A stretch of 64,000 bases of DNA from Angiostrongylus vasorum. Lineage: Eukaryota; Nematoda; Chromadorea; Rhabditida; Metastrongylidae. The stretch lies in contig JADANN010000457.1 of assembly GCA_018806985.1 (NCBI GenBank), positions 186,001 through 250,000 on the forward strand. Reading direction: 5' to 3'. A program made the position numbers and the translations under genes. A model generated the notes under the pieces. That model saw only the letters and a program-made list of their open reading frames with translations. It did not search any database and was not told the DNA's origin. Below, in pieces: positions 24,061 through 35,300 of the stretch; within the stretch, counting starts at the first letter, position 1; every line of letters starts with the position of its first letter.

Positions 24061-24734
24061 GATACGAAGACGAATCAAGTAAAATAAAAAATAAAGAAAA
24101 TGTCAGCAATCACCCGTCATGGTGATTGGTCTGGGAAGCACAAATCGGCATTGAACCCAGTTAACCTGAGGCTGTACTTGAAATCACAACGTTAACTTTT
24201 TATTTACTGCCTACTACAATTTTCACGGTAAGGGCATCGGTTGCTACGATGGATAGTACGTGCACTCCTGAAAAGGGTTATCGAGGGTTCGAGGCCCATT
24301 TGGGATTCAGAGTTTTGCTCGTATCTCAGCATCCTTATGGTTATCTTCTGTTGTTTCCGTAGTAATTCTACTACCATCAAAGCATTGACATCACTTCAAA
24401 TACTTCCAAGTTGAAGAAGTCAGCGAAACCCCCTAGCGATTTTCGTCTCTGCACTGTTTCCTTAACGTTTATGTTAATAACCCATGCAGCTAGTTTTGCC
24501 GTATAAGACATTCTCGTATCTTACCGAAGTGATCACGTTTAATTATTCTAATACTTCGCCTGGACCAATCCAAAATTGTTTGCACGAACTGGTTTTCAGT
24601 GCAAAGTTCTTCCAGTGTACAAGTAGAACAGCGTTTACAGATGACTTTTCCTCGACTATTACAGACCTACAGCGAGAGAAACACGCCTAATATAATGTTC
24701 GGCAACACAAATACGCAAAAATAAAAGATGAAGC

Positions 24735-25030
24735 TTGTTGTTAGTGTGGTGGTTAGTGATGCCCCTAACCAGGAAACAATGGCGCTGGCTAGACCCCACG
24801 CTCACCTAAAATCCACGTGGGAACGCCTTAACCCTGCCATCCCCAAGACTGCAATGAGCACGAACTCGGCCAGCATTTTACGAGATTCGTAAAAAAGAAA
24901 AACCCTCAAGTACCACTGGAAACAACACACAAGAGAAGTACGAAGACCATTGTGGACGACGGATGCAAAGAAGTGAATGGATTGGAAGAAGTGCTGAGAT
25001 CCGCATACTTGGTCTGATGATGAGTCATGA
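24735..25030 (+). repeat. SINE2 copy, diverged
   Basis: Shares GTGGGAACGC, CCTCAAG, GTGGACGACGGAT and GTGCTGAGATCCGCA with 23722-24060, with many substitutions. Confidence 0.6.
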
Positions 25031-25164
25031 AAAAAAATAAAACAAATACTTGTGGCACATTAGGACAACATGAGATAGCGTGACAATGCCGGAATTTGTA
25101 CTGTCTTCTTTTTTCCATTCGCATCATTAGTATGACGTATCGACATCGACGATATCAAGCAACG

Positions 25165-25440
25165 AATAAACTTACGAGTCAGCGAATAGCTTCGGTCCAC
25201 AAGAATAGCACCACAGCCGCTGGGAAAATACGAAGTGCCTTGAGCTACAGTTGGCTTTAGCTCCAATCTGACACCTCTCTTCAGTAGATTTTTTGCACAT
25301 GCTTGGCAGGACTGAGAAGATATGATATATAGGAGCGATGCGTAATGGCGCCGAACAATACCGACAATGAACCGATGGATTTTGTGTCGCTGCTGGTTCT
25401 TCTGGCGGAGATTTGGAAACGCTGGACTTTAAAAAGCGTT
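25165..25440 (-). CDS. Candidate cysteine-rich exon (possible zinc ribbon), reading frame broken
   Basis: One minus frame reads SKSPPEEPAATQNPS, then HCRYCSAPL. A second frame, 1 nt away, continues as SCQACAKNLLKRGVRLEL up to a GTAAGT donor at 25170-25175. A shift near 25310 would join them as CxxC...CxxC, as in a small zinc ribbon preceded by a Pro/Ser linker. Either a real frameshift, an assembly error or two overlapping spurious frames. Family unknown. Confidence 0.35.
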
Positions 25441-25599
25441 TGCAAAAACCTTAAGAGAACTCAAACTTGATGAAACATCCTCCTTTTTAGATTTTTTTTC
25501 AACTTCCAATATCCATGGGGTTAAATGTTATATAGCGAAATATTCATTATAAGAACAGTAAAGTCTAACACAACAGGATTTCAAAAAAAATTTCAAGCT

Positions 25600-25770
25600 G
25601 TCAGCATAACGCGTGGACACTTCTAACCACAAATTCTTCAAAAAAACCATCGTTTTGTTTTTCAGCAATCGCTACGTTGTTACACAGCACGCATTTTACT
25701 TCCCTACAAGAAACACATACACACAGTAGCTGACGATTCGGCAATATCGCCTTCTTCAGAGCATGGAAGG
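25600..25770 (-). repeat. Solo Penelope-type end
   Basis: Matches the left inverted end of 39318-39443 (CAGCAATCGC, CTGACGATTCGGCAATATCG, CTTCTTCAGAGC). No coding part. Confidence 0.6.
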
Positions 25771-25771
25771 G

Positions 25772-26022
25772 TATAAAACAGCTCTCGGCGTTGATCACTC
25801 TCTGAGGGATACGCGATGTATTCGACTTTATTAAGCATCGTTAGATGTGATTGAATACATATCTGGCCTTTACTATGATTCGCGGTGGCCTAGCGATGTA
25901 TCCAGCCAGCGCTGCTATCCTCCCAGACAAATCTGCTACCACTTTCCTGACGCTCCACTGGCTGGATCGATCCCACGCGCGTGTCGCAGGCCGCCTCCGA
26001 CCACTGCGCCACAAGCACCCAC
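25772..26022 (-). repeat. SINE1 copy
   Basis: Runs in plus reading from AGCTCTCGGCGTTGATCAC to CCACTGCGCCACAAGCGCC, so the element is on the minus strand. The poly(TTTATCC) tail is largely lost. Confidence 0.75.
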
Positions 26023-26309
26023 TTGGAACTGTGTGCTGGTGCCCAATTTATTAGGAAAACGCTTCAAGTACACATACAGAAAGATGAAAATCTCAGTGAA
26101 AATCAAATGACCAACAGCTTCTCGAGAAACCAGTCTTTTCTTATTCTCCAGTCTTACTAAATCGACGGATGGCTGCATTAATACTTTATTACAATACTAT
26201 ACAGACATTGTTTAACATAAGCTGTAAAAAAAACCAAGAAAATCTTAAACAGAGGTGTTTAACCAGTGGTTTTAAGGATTTGAATTTCATAGTAAATCCA
26301 CTACGTTTC

Positions 26310-29300
26310 TTATGCTTTTTTTTCCTTCCTAGCATGAAATATTAAGAGGTACAGCTTCGTAACAATGAAAAGTAAGAACTTGTATACAATGAAAATAATC
26401 GAAATCAGAACGGCGAACAAGAATGCGATAACATCAATGGAATGGTACTGGAAAAAATTAAGGTTGTTGCCGGCAGGAACTAAGTTTTCAAGAGTTTTGA
26501 ATTCAGCCACGAATTCCGCCCAAGCCACCAGAAGATGTTCAGCCTTCACTGGTCTCTTTTTCACCATGCTCGATAGTCGTTTGATATTTTGCGTGTAACT
26601 TAAATACAAACGATTTATAACAAATGCTTCTTGTCAACGCTTCAAAACCCAAATGCTGCTCATACGATCTTACCTTCAACCAAACTCTGTAAGGCAAAGG
26701 TTTTGATCAAGAAGCCCAATTAGCATGAAAGGTTTCCACTAATGCAACGATATACACGCTTAAAGTAAATTTGTTTCCAATGCTACCTAAGACGTGTGGT
26801 TTTTCGCACTGCTGCACCATATTTGAATAGTGGAGCCTTAAGGCATATAACAAACAAAAATCAGTTCAAACCTTTTCATTACTTGCCGTGGCAATTTCGC
26901 CCCTATATTTGGATGGTTCCTAGCACGGATGGACCACAACGAACCATTGTTTGCCTGTTCTTAATCCTTTAGCCATCCTCAGCATACAATAACAGACGTA
27001 CAACACAACCGTAGGTGACGTTTCGGCAGAATCGCCTTCATCAGAGCCGCTTTTTCACCGGTCTTCCACTGAGGAAAAAGAGCCGCCCAGAGTCGCATAC
27101 AGTTGACGACTCGTTGAATGCAGCAGAATGACGACTCTCAACAATATGCGATTCTGAGCGACTGTTCTTCCTCGGTGGAAGGCAAGTGAAAAAAGCGGCT
27201 CTGAAGAAAGCGATTTTAGCGAAACGTTAGCTACGATTGTGTTGTATGTGTGTTATTGTATGGAAGTAAAAATTGCTGAAAAAGAAAACGACGAATTTAT
27301 GATCCAATGCCGAGGTTAATAGAGAGTCGATCCCGGGAACCTTCATCCTTCCTTTATAACAACTTCTTCCTCACACAGGTCATCCGTGAAGGTGGCTGGC
27401 TTTATGAGTGAATTCTTTGGCCGCTTATTGATCGCTCGCGTTATACAGATATTAAGACGTTTGGTACAGATAAAGCGTGGTTTCCGTTGGATCCTCAAAC
27501 TCTTCAAGCTAGAGCGTTTCCACATCTTCACAAGCAGTCTATGTCTCTTGTCGACCAACCAGTTTTTCATAACACGTCCTCAAATTTCAAAGGTGGTGAA
27601 AGGATTGGCCCACTGAACTTTGCCATAGGTACAGTTAAAACTATGAGTAGGTTGTCGAAACATTTGGGAGCATATGGTGCATTCGTTTATTGAGGGCAAT
27701 CCTGAATGGCATCCCATTTATAATTCCCAAGCATTTGATGGTTGAGTTTCTCAAGCACCGTGCAGGATGAAATTCAAACACATAGAAATGATTGAACCGA
27801 AGACTCACAGGTGTTCATAATGAAGGGATCTCATATAATAATACGTAGCAAATAAAAAAAGAATAAGAAGAAGCAAATTTGAAGCAGTGGAGCATAGCAG
27901 GTTCTCTAATATTACAAGTGCGGTAACAATCTAACCTTTGATCACTGAAAAGCTTTTGAAGCGCATTCACAATGGTACTGACGGTGAGGTTGCCCTTTCT
28001 GAGATTCACAGCAATTCGATGCTTCTCGGCCAACTTTGCATTCTTTGGCTGGTCGCCAAACAGCGCTATGGTGACCAAGGGGACACCAGCAATGATCGCT
28101 TCCTTAGAAAAATGAACTTAAATGATCCTTTAATTAGTTGACATCGTTTCACTATTAATTTAATTGGATAGGTAAAAGTAATTACACACCCCACACACGG
28201 AATCTACTTGTTGTATTTTTTCGTTTTACCCTGTTCATGGCTCCTTCGACAAGTAAAATTGTTAAGAGTACAATGTTTTGATGTTTAGTAAGCATTCATA
28301 TCAATTTAGTTATTTACATCTCTTAAGCGGAGCATAGCCCTATGGTTAGAAGTGACAGTAGAAAGCACATGTGGTTCTACGTCCGATCTCTCGACCAGGG
28401 CTAAACAAGCTCTCGATCCTTCTACAGTCGACGAATTGATGCCAAGCTTTTCTGGAAGTATTAAGTACCGACTTGATATATCGGCAGAAACAGCACTACG
28501 GCGCGTGATGATGTCGATTTCTGTGGCGCATCTCCAAGGGATTGATTAACGCTGGACGCCTTGTCTCACAGCCTTTATATGGCAGTTTGAGAAATACTTT
28601 TGGCTCGTTTTTATCCAGACCGTAGCTTCCAAACAAAGTCCCATGTCTTTCGAAGCGAAAACTTCCACCTATATTCCCAAATGTATTTTTTTCCCCCATT
28701 TTTCCCCCATTTGAGAATAAAAATGGGAAAAACAAGTTCAGAATACTCAAAAACACTTCTACACAAACTTCTATTTGATATGAAGCTGTCGAAGCGACAA
28801 ACAATTTCTATATTGTGTTTCGTTAACGACCAATGACGTTTGCGAAGATTCCATGATGGACAAAAGAGCGTCGACGATAACCATTCGAAGAAGTTAATTG
28901 AATCATATCCACTCACAACCATGTGAGGGTTTGGAAAAAAGTGACAGCAGGTTCAGCAGTAGTTCGGAAGGATCTTAGTTAAATTGAGATGTAAAGAGGA
29001 ATTGGCAGATGAGAGCTACAAGAACCGAATAAAAAGCGAAGAAATTGTCGTCATAAAATCTGTTCTGTGTTCTCTTTCGCAAAACGAATGACCTGTAGCT
29101 TGATCTCACTGTGGACTGTGCTAAGAAATTTGGCTCTTTACGACAATCGAAAACTTCGCTCCACTGAGTTCACAGCACATCCCAAAACCAAATTTCCATT
29201 GGACAGCCGAGATATTATGACGAGTTTTTGTGCTCGGCAGATAAGACTGTTCACTTCTATTTTAAGACATCTTTCGAGGTCACTAGAAAAAGTTTTACTA

Positions 29301-32300
29301 TCAACAATTTGGATACTCGGGTGGCCCATCTACATAGTTAGTGCGGTCGCAAGTATATCTTCCATCTACGTTCACGGTGAAGGCTTGCTAAAAAAATAAA
29401 ATCTGCAATGCACAATCCGTGACCCATCACACGTTTCCATCTGCCAATGCAGATGTCTGACGCGAGTGACGAAAACGTACGCCTACCGCTTAGAAGGACA
29501 CAACGAGAGACGGTTGCATCCACTTCGGAGTCCACTCCATAGTTCTTTTCGCTGCTCTATCATTTATTGCATGGCCGGCCAATCCGTGTTTCGCTATCGA
29601 TGTATACTCTTCAGTTTCACCAGGATGAAACGGGTTTCGCGAAGATTTGAGCTGAGCATTCTGCCTATGGGTTCAAGGTGTCAGTTAAATCTCAGAAAGC
29701 ATCTTTCAAACGTACTTTATACGATGGGAAGTTTCGCACATAAAAGTATCAGTCCAAATCTCTGCTACATAACGAAGGGCGTGAGCAAAAGGCGAATCCA
29801 TGAAGTAAGGGGGAAGTTTCTGGCTTGTCAAGTTGTCGGTGGCTTCTTTGAGAGACCCGTGCACTGCCACCGCTTCTCTTCTTCTTCAGTGCAATTCCGC
29901 ATTCATGTTATTCTCCCCATGAACGCCCAAGTACATGGTCACTGCAAAGAACCATCTACTCCGATTTGTTCATCTTCGCGCCATGGGTTTCTAATGAAAT
30001 GAGCTTGCTTCTTAGCTATAACAGCTTTTTTTACATACCTGCTTGATCTCATAAAGATCGTCTCTACTTCTATCACACTGCTCGGAATGATGACGACGTC
30101 ATCGGCAAAACAGATTACGCTATCAATGCCATTCCCGTCCTAGTCGTCCCAATTCATTACCCATTGCAGTACAGCTGCAAAGAGCTGGGCACAGTGCTGC
30201 CTTGCTGGAGCTCTTTCTATATGGGGATTGTAGAGAGTCAGTGAAAAATTGTATCAGTAATACGATTACGTAATTTTGCAATACCATTACGATATCTCTC
30301 AGCTAGATTCATTGTGGAAGACGTGGCGACTTGTTGGTCAAGGAGAGCTGGTAGGACAGGATTCGTTTCCAAACTGTCGAATGCTTTTTTCATAGTCGGC
30401 AAAAATCATGACCAGAGGCAGGTGGTGTTCCCGAAAAACTTCTTTGACCTTGGGCACGGTATGGATGTTATCCCGAACGTCGAACGGTTTATATTGTTTC
30501 AATCCTCATTGTGAATGAAGAAGCTTGCTTCTCTGCATATTGTGGGAGGAAGTTTTCCTTTCCTACTACAAGAGAAAATCATTGTTACGCATGAGGTGGA
30601 AGAGATAAAGTTGGAGATATTAGTGAAAAGATGGTAGATATAGAGGGCAATAGAGAGGAGCAATTGAACAAGAAAGAGGAATTCGGAGAGATTGTTTAAA
30701 TTTCCCATTTATGGCTGCTTGGTAATAAGATAAAGGATAAAGGACGCGTGTGGCGTATGGCTGCTTGGTACTTCTTTAAAAGAAGTTGGGCTAACCTGTA
30801 AACTATTATAGCCTCCATGAGAAATGAATACTTTTGTTTTAGGATGTGCTAAAAGAGCGGTTTGAGGCAACCATTTGAACACGTACACATTTGGAGGAAG
30901 CTGATCTAAAAAAGTTGTGCAAAAGAAAAAATCATAACTATGAGGACAGTGGAAGCCAAAAAAAGTACAGCCTTCCATATTTTACGGCTTAAAGAGTAAA
31001 AATCAAAAAAACTAAATAAAAGTCTAACACTTTACCTTGTAAGTCTGTTCCTTCATATTTCATGATGAAATGGTGTTCTGGAAAGCTCTTGAAAGCATCG
31101 AGGAAGGTTTTTTTCCACGGAGCTGGCATCTTGTGACTAGGAACTACGGAGCCAAAGGAAAACACCACCAATCCCACACCAGCGTCTATTATTCGTTGAA
31201 ACTCCTAAGATTGGCTCTTCAAAACACATAGCCCAATGACACAACACGTTGCTCTTGATGTCTGACGGTTGTCACAACGGACGACGCTTAATTTCTCGTC
31301 CGTTACGCACTACATTAACGTTTAAATGCGTGGTCTGTTGTGCATCCAAAAAAAGGCATTGAGCAGCGTTTTTGTTAACAACCATGTTTACGCGATTCTG
31401 TTGGTACAAAGCAATCAATTATCAAGAAACTCTATATTACATTTGTGCCGCAGAGATAGCGTCATGTCCTTTTCGTTTATCGCGCTCTGCAAAACCGAGA
31501 TACCCTTATATTCTGTTCAACAGCAACGCTCTCTTCAGCTTGGCGAGAAAACTGATCCAAAAGCAAATTCTGTGTAATTCCCAATATAGAATGCATTTTT
31601 CAAGTAATAAGGTTAGAGATGCTATCTGCTGGATGAAACAGGATAATAAAAGGATAAAGGATAAAGCTCTCGGCATTGATCAATCCCTGAGGGATGCGCC
31701 ATGCATTCGACTTCATTAGGCATCGTTTGGAGGTGATTGAATGCATATCTTGTCTTTACAATGGCTCGCGGTGGCCTACCGATGTATCAAGCCAGCGCTG
31801 CTATCCTCGCGGACAAGTCTGGTACCAAGTTGCCGGCCACGGAGGGATGGAACGTTTGGTGGGCCATAGGCGTTTCCACATGTGTTGCAGGGCGCCTGCG
31901 ACCACTGTATCACACGCGCACTGACAAAATAGGAGGCGAGAAATTCCATGAAACGAAAGAAACTGGAGAAAAGAAAATTCGTTGAAAATGACACTTGTCA
32001 TGAGTTGTCATTTATACTCGCATCGAAATTAATGCACATTGTCACCGGTTTTAACCAAGCAACTAAGGTTAATGTAAAGGACTTACAGCAGGTAGAGGAG
32101 TAGCCTCCTTAGATTCCATGGCCACACCGCCAATGTTCACAGTTTTCGACAGTGTTGGTCTTGGTGCTTCGTAAAGCTCGTTGGAGTTTACCATTACCTC
32201 CAATTGGATTACTGAATTACTAAACCATTACTAGACAATAGAGCAAAAATAGAGTAAAACGACTATGAGCTTTGAGAGAGAGAGCGCTGAAATGGTGTCT

Positions 32301-35300
32301 GTGAAAAAGAATTTGCAAGCTTCACCAGTGGACATTCTTTCACAATATCGACAATATCGGGGAAGTTTGGATCAATCAGCTTGCGGAAAAGGTCCGTCTC
32401 AGGATCGACAACCATTCTGAAATAAAATTAATAAATGCATCATCAAAACAATATAGACCACAGAATGAACATCGACCAGTAAGGATACAGCTGAAAAACA
32501 AGGTAACTGGGTGATCCCGAAAAGACATTTCGCACGGCAAATCCACGTCTGTATCCACGAAAAAACATTTGCAGATAAACCAAATCTGGTGGTGAATCAC
32601 TCCAATTCGTCCCAAAATCGCTCCACAGGCTTATTTCGTAACCTATTACATTTCTTTTTAATTTATTTATTGTTCCTTTGCGCCACCACGTGGCATTGGG
32701 GCGCGTGTGGCGCAATGGTCGGAGGCGCCCTGCAATACATATGGGATCGGTCCTCGCTCCTTAGGCACACCAAGCCATCTATACTTCCGCGGTCGGCAAA
32801 TTGATACCAGACTTGTCTGGGAGGATAGCAGCACTGGCTCGATACATCGATAGGCCCTCGCATGTCATTATGAAGGCCAGCATGCATTCAATCACCTTCA
32901 ATCGATGTTTCATGAAGTCGATTGAATGACTCATACCTAAGGGATTGATCAACGCCGAGAGCTTTATCCTTTATCCTTTACCCGCCAGGGATCTCCTTCG
33001 TGAACAATAACACGGTCTTGCTGATCTTCCATCAAGTAGGGACCTTGCATTCAGATAGGTAACGTGTGAAGAGCCGAGCCAGTGTGCTCACGAGAACTGG
33101 CGGAAGGTTCTTCAGGAGTTCTGATTTTATCCCTGTCCGGACCTGGTGCTGTTCGATTTTTTGCCGAAGAAATAGCATGTCGGATTTCGGAAGGGACAAC
33201 CAGTGGTACAACATATCCATCCTTCTTTATCTGAGAATAACAGAAAGTGGCTATAGAGGAGATTCGAGTTGTGATCATGAATCATTCTCTGCATTGCTCT
33301 TCTTGAAGCTGTAACTGTTCCACCTGGGCGTTGGAGTGCAATCATCTTGGTCTTATAACCGGCGAAGCCTCGGCGGGCTTTGCGAATGCTTTTGCCAGCC
33401 TCTGCAGGTTCCACCATTACTGCTGCTCTTTCTCTTTAAGATCTTCTTTCATCGCTTGTCTGCATTGTTTTGCAAGTTCGGACGTTAGTTAGCTGTTGCC
33501 TGCAGCTCGTGCGATTCCACGCTGGCGCATCACCTCGAGTGTTTCTGGAGACAGACGTCTCTTGGTGACTTTCGAACTCTCAGCTTTCATAGCGCTATCG
33601 TGAAGATGTTGAATGAGCCGATCGTATTCCTCGTCGATGTTATCGACAACGGCATCTTCCCAGCAGCCGACTAAGATCTAAGTCCCAGTTTGTGGTGGTT
33701 CTGGGAATTCGGTTTTTGAATTTAGCGGCTTTTTCTTCTTTCCTCAAGAACTAGAATCTAGTATGAAGGAGACGGTGATCTGATCCCGTGTTGAACTTTG
33801 GGACAACAGCGACATCGGTAAAGCAAAACCTTCGGTTTACTATGATGTGGTCTACTTCGTTATAGCACTATCCATTGGGAGACTCCCACGTCCAGCGTTC
33901 AAGGTGGGGCTTTTGGAATTGCAAGTTACCATGGATCGTCTTAGTCGCCATGACAAACTCAGATAGCCGCTCACCCTGTTCGTTCCATTCTAATCCGTGG
34001 GCCCCAATGTGACGTTCTTCAGACGTTCTTCAGACGTTCTTCTTGGTCTAATCTTGGCGTTGAAATCTTCAATGATAACCTTGAAGAATGTATGGTCTTC
34101 TCTGTAGAACTTCTCCAAGTCCATATAAAAACGCTTCGACTTCTTCTTCACCATAGTTTGATATAGGCGCGTAAACGACGAAGACTGTCAAAGCCGCTAT
34201 TGATCCACATCTTTTTAGTCGTGAACGTCCGATCGGGTTGTTAGTTGTTCGAATGAATCGATGTTCATGGACAAACTCGTGTTGACGAGAACGCCGTCCC
34301 TGCCGACTCCCCTGTTGCAGCATGCTCCGAGGAACAGTTCCTCTCCGGTGTCATAGACTGCGTTGAATGGGGGGCGTCGTCTCGCCTCGGCGAGTCCGAT
34401 GACGTCGTACCTTATCTTTCTCGTTTGCATGATCAAGTCTTCTAATGACGACTCGCATGCAAGGGTACGTGCATTATAGGTACAGGTCGTCACCTTAGTT
34501 CTTCGTGATCCAGGCAGCTTACATTGGCGCTGAGATTTCAGCAGCCTCCCTCCGTACTCCTCCTACCCAACACTGCGAAATTGAGGGCTTTTTTTTACTG
34601 TGTTTAGCGTTTTGATACCCATGTATAGCTTCCTGATCTCTGAACGTAGGGCTGGATGTACTAACGGGTAGCTTACAAGCTCTCACATAGTGGGCATGGA
34701 GCTTATTTGTTGGAGGCGACTCCTAACCACCTCCCATATACTTCGCTGTCACTTGATTGCAGGCTTTTGGCCGAATTGACTCGTAGAATACAATCCGCAT
34801 AAGCGAGTACGAATCCACACATGCATACATGAATACGCCTAGCAAATACAGAAAGTATGTGCCAAATCGTCGCAACAGAAACAGCGAGCCCATCCCCTGA
34901 TCCACCTGCATCTCAGGGAAGCAAAGTTCGCTTTTGGTCCGCGATTAACCCCGTATCCGCCACCTAGGGACGCGCCACGTAGACTCAACCGGCTATCGGG
35001 ATCCCTCATATGAGGGTGATCCGTGACTCTGGAAAGCTGGAAAACTGGAAAATAAGAGAATGGGTAATAAAATAACTGCAGTGTCCTAAACATTTTTTTC
35101 TCATCAATAAAATTTTTTGAGGCCGTCTACAAAACATTCTGAACCAACCGTTTCCAAAAAGCAATAATCAACGTGTGTCCAACGAAACTCTTCACTCTTT
35201 CGAAGAAATCCATCTTATCGCTGCTTTCCATCAGCATTGGTGGTACGTAACTTGGTAACGTCGGCACTCCCATATAATGCGCTACGTAATCCATCAATCC

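Larger units (their letters stand above)
26983..27262. mobile_element. Palindromic Penelope-derived element without ORF
   Basis: Arms of about 125 bp (26983-27105 and 27137-27262) are inverted copies sharing the terminal ATACAATAAC, the GTAGGTGACGTTTCGGCAG block and the CAGAGTCGCATA inner block. The inner sequence also matches 39965-40010 in the longer Penelope unit, so this is an internally deleted derivative. It sits in the last UGT intron. Each arm holds a hammerhead-like core. Confidence 0.75.

Noticed and set aside
29466..30002. 178-codon plus-strand open frame
   Set aside because: It lies antisense to a decayed LINE family 2 copy whose RT motifs are on the minus strand; no domain of its own.
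30721..30765. Extra SINE1 copy
   Set aside because: Only the tail complement and a few head bases (GACGCGTGTGGCG) are present; too short to call.
32443..32715. Additional UGT exon in the minus frame upstream of 32416
   Set aside because: The joining phases work directly from 35149 to 32416 (codon split CG/A). The intervening frame shows no UGT motif.
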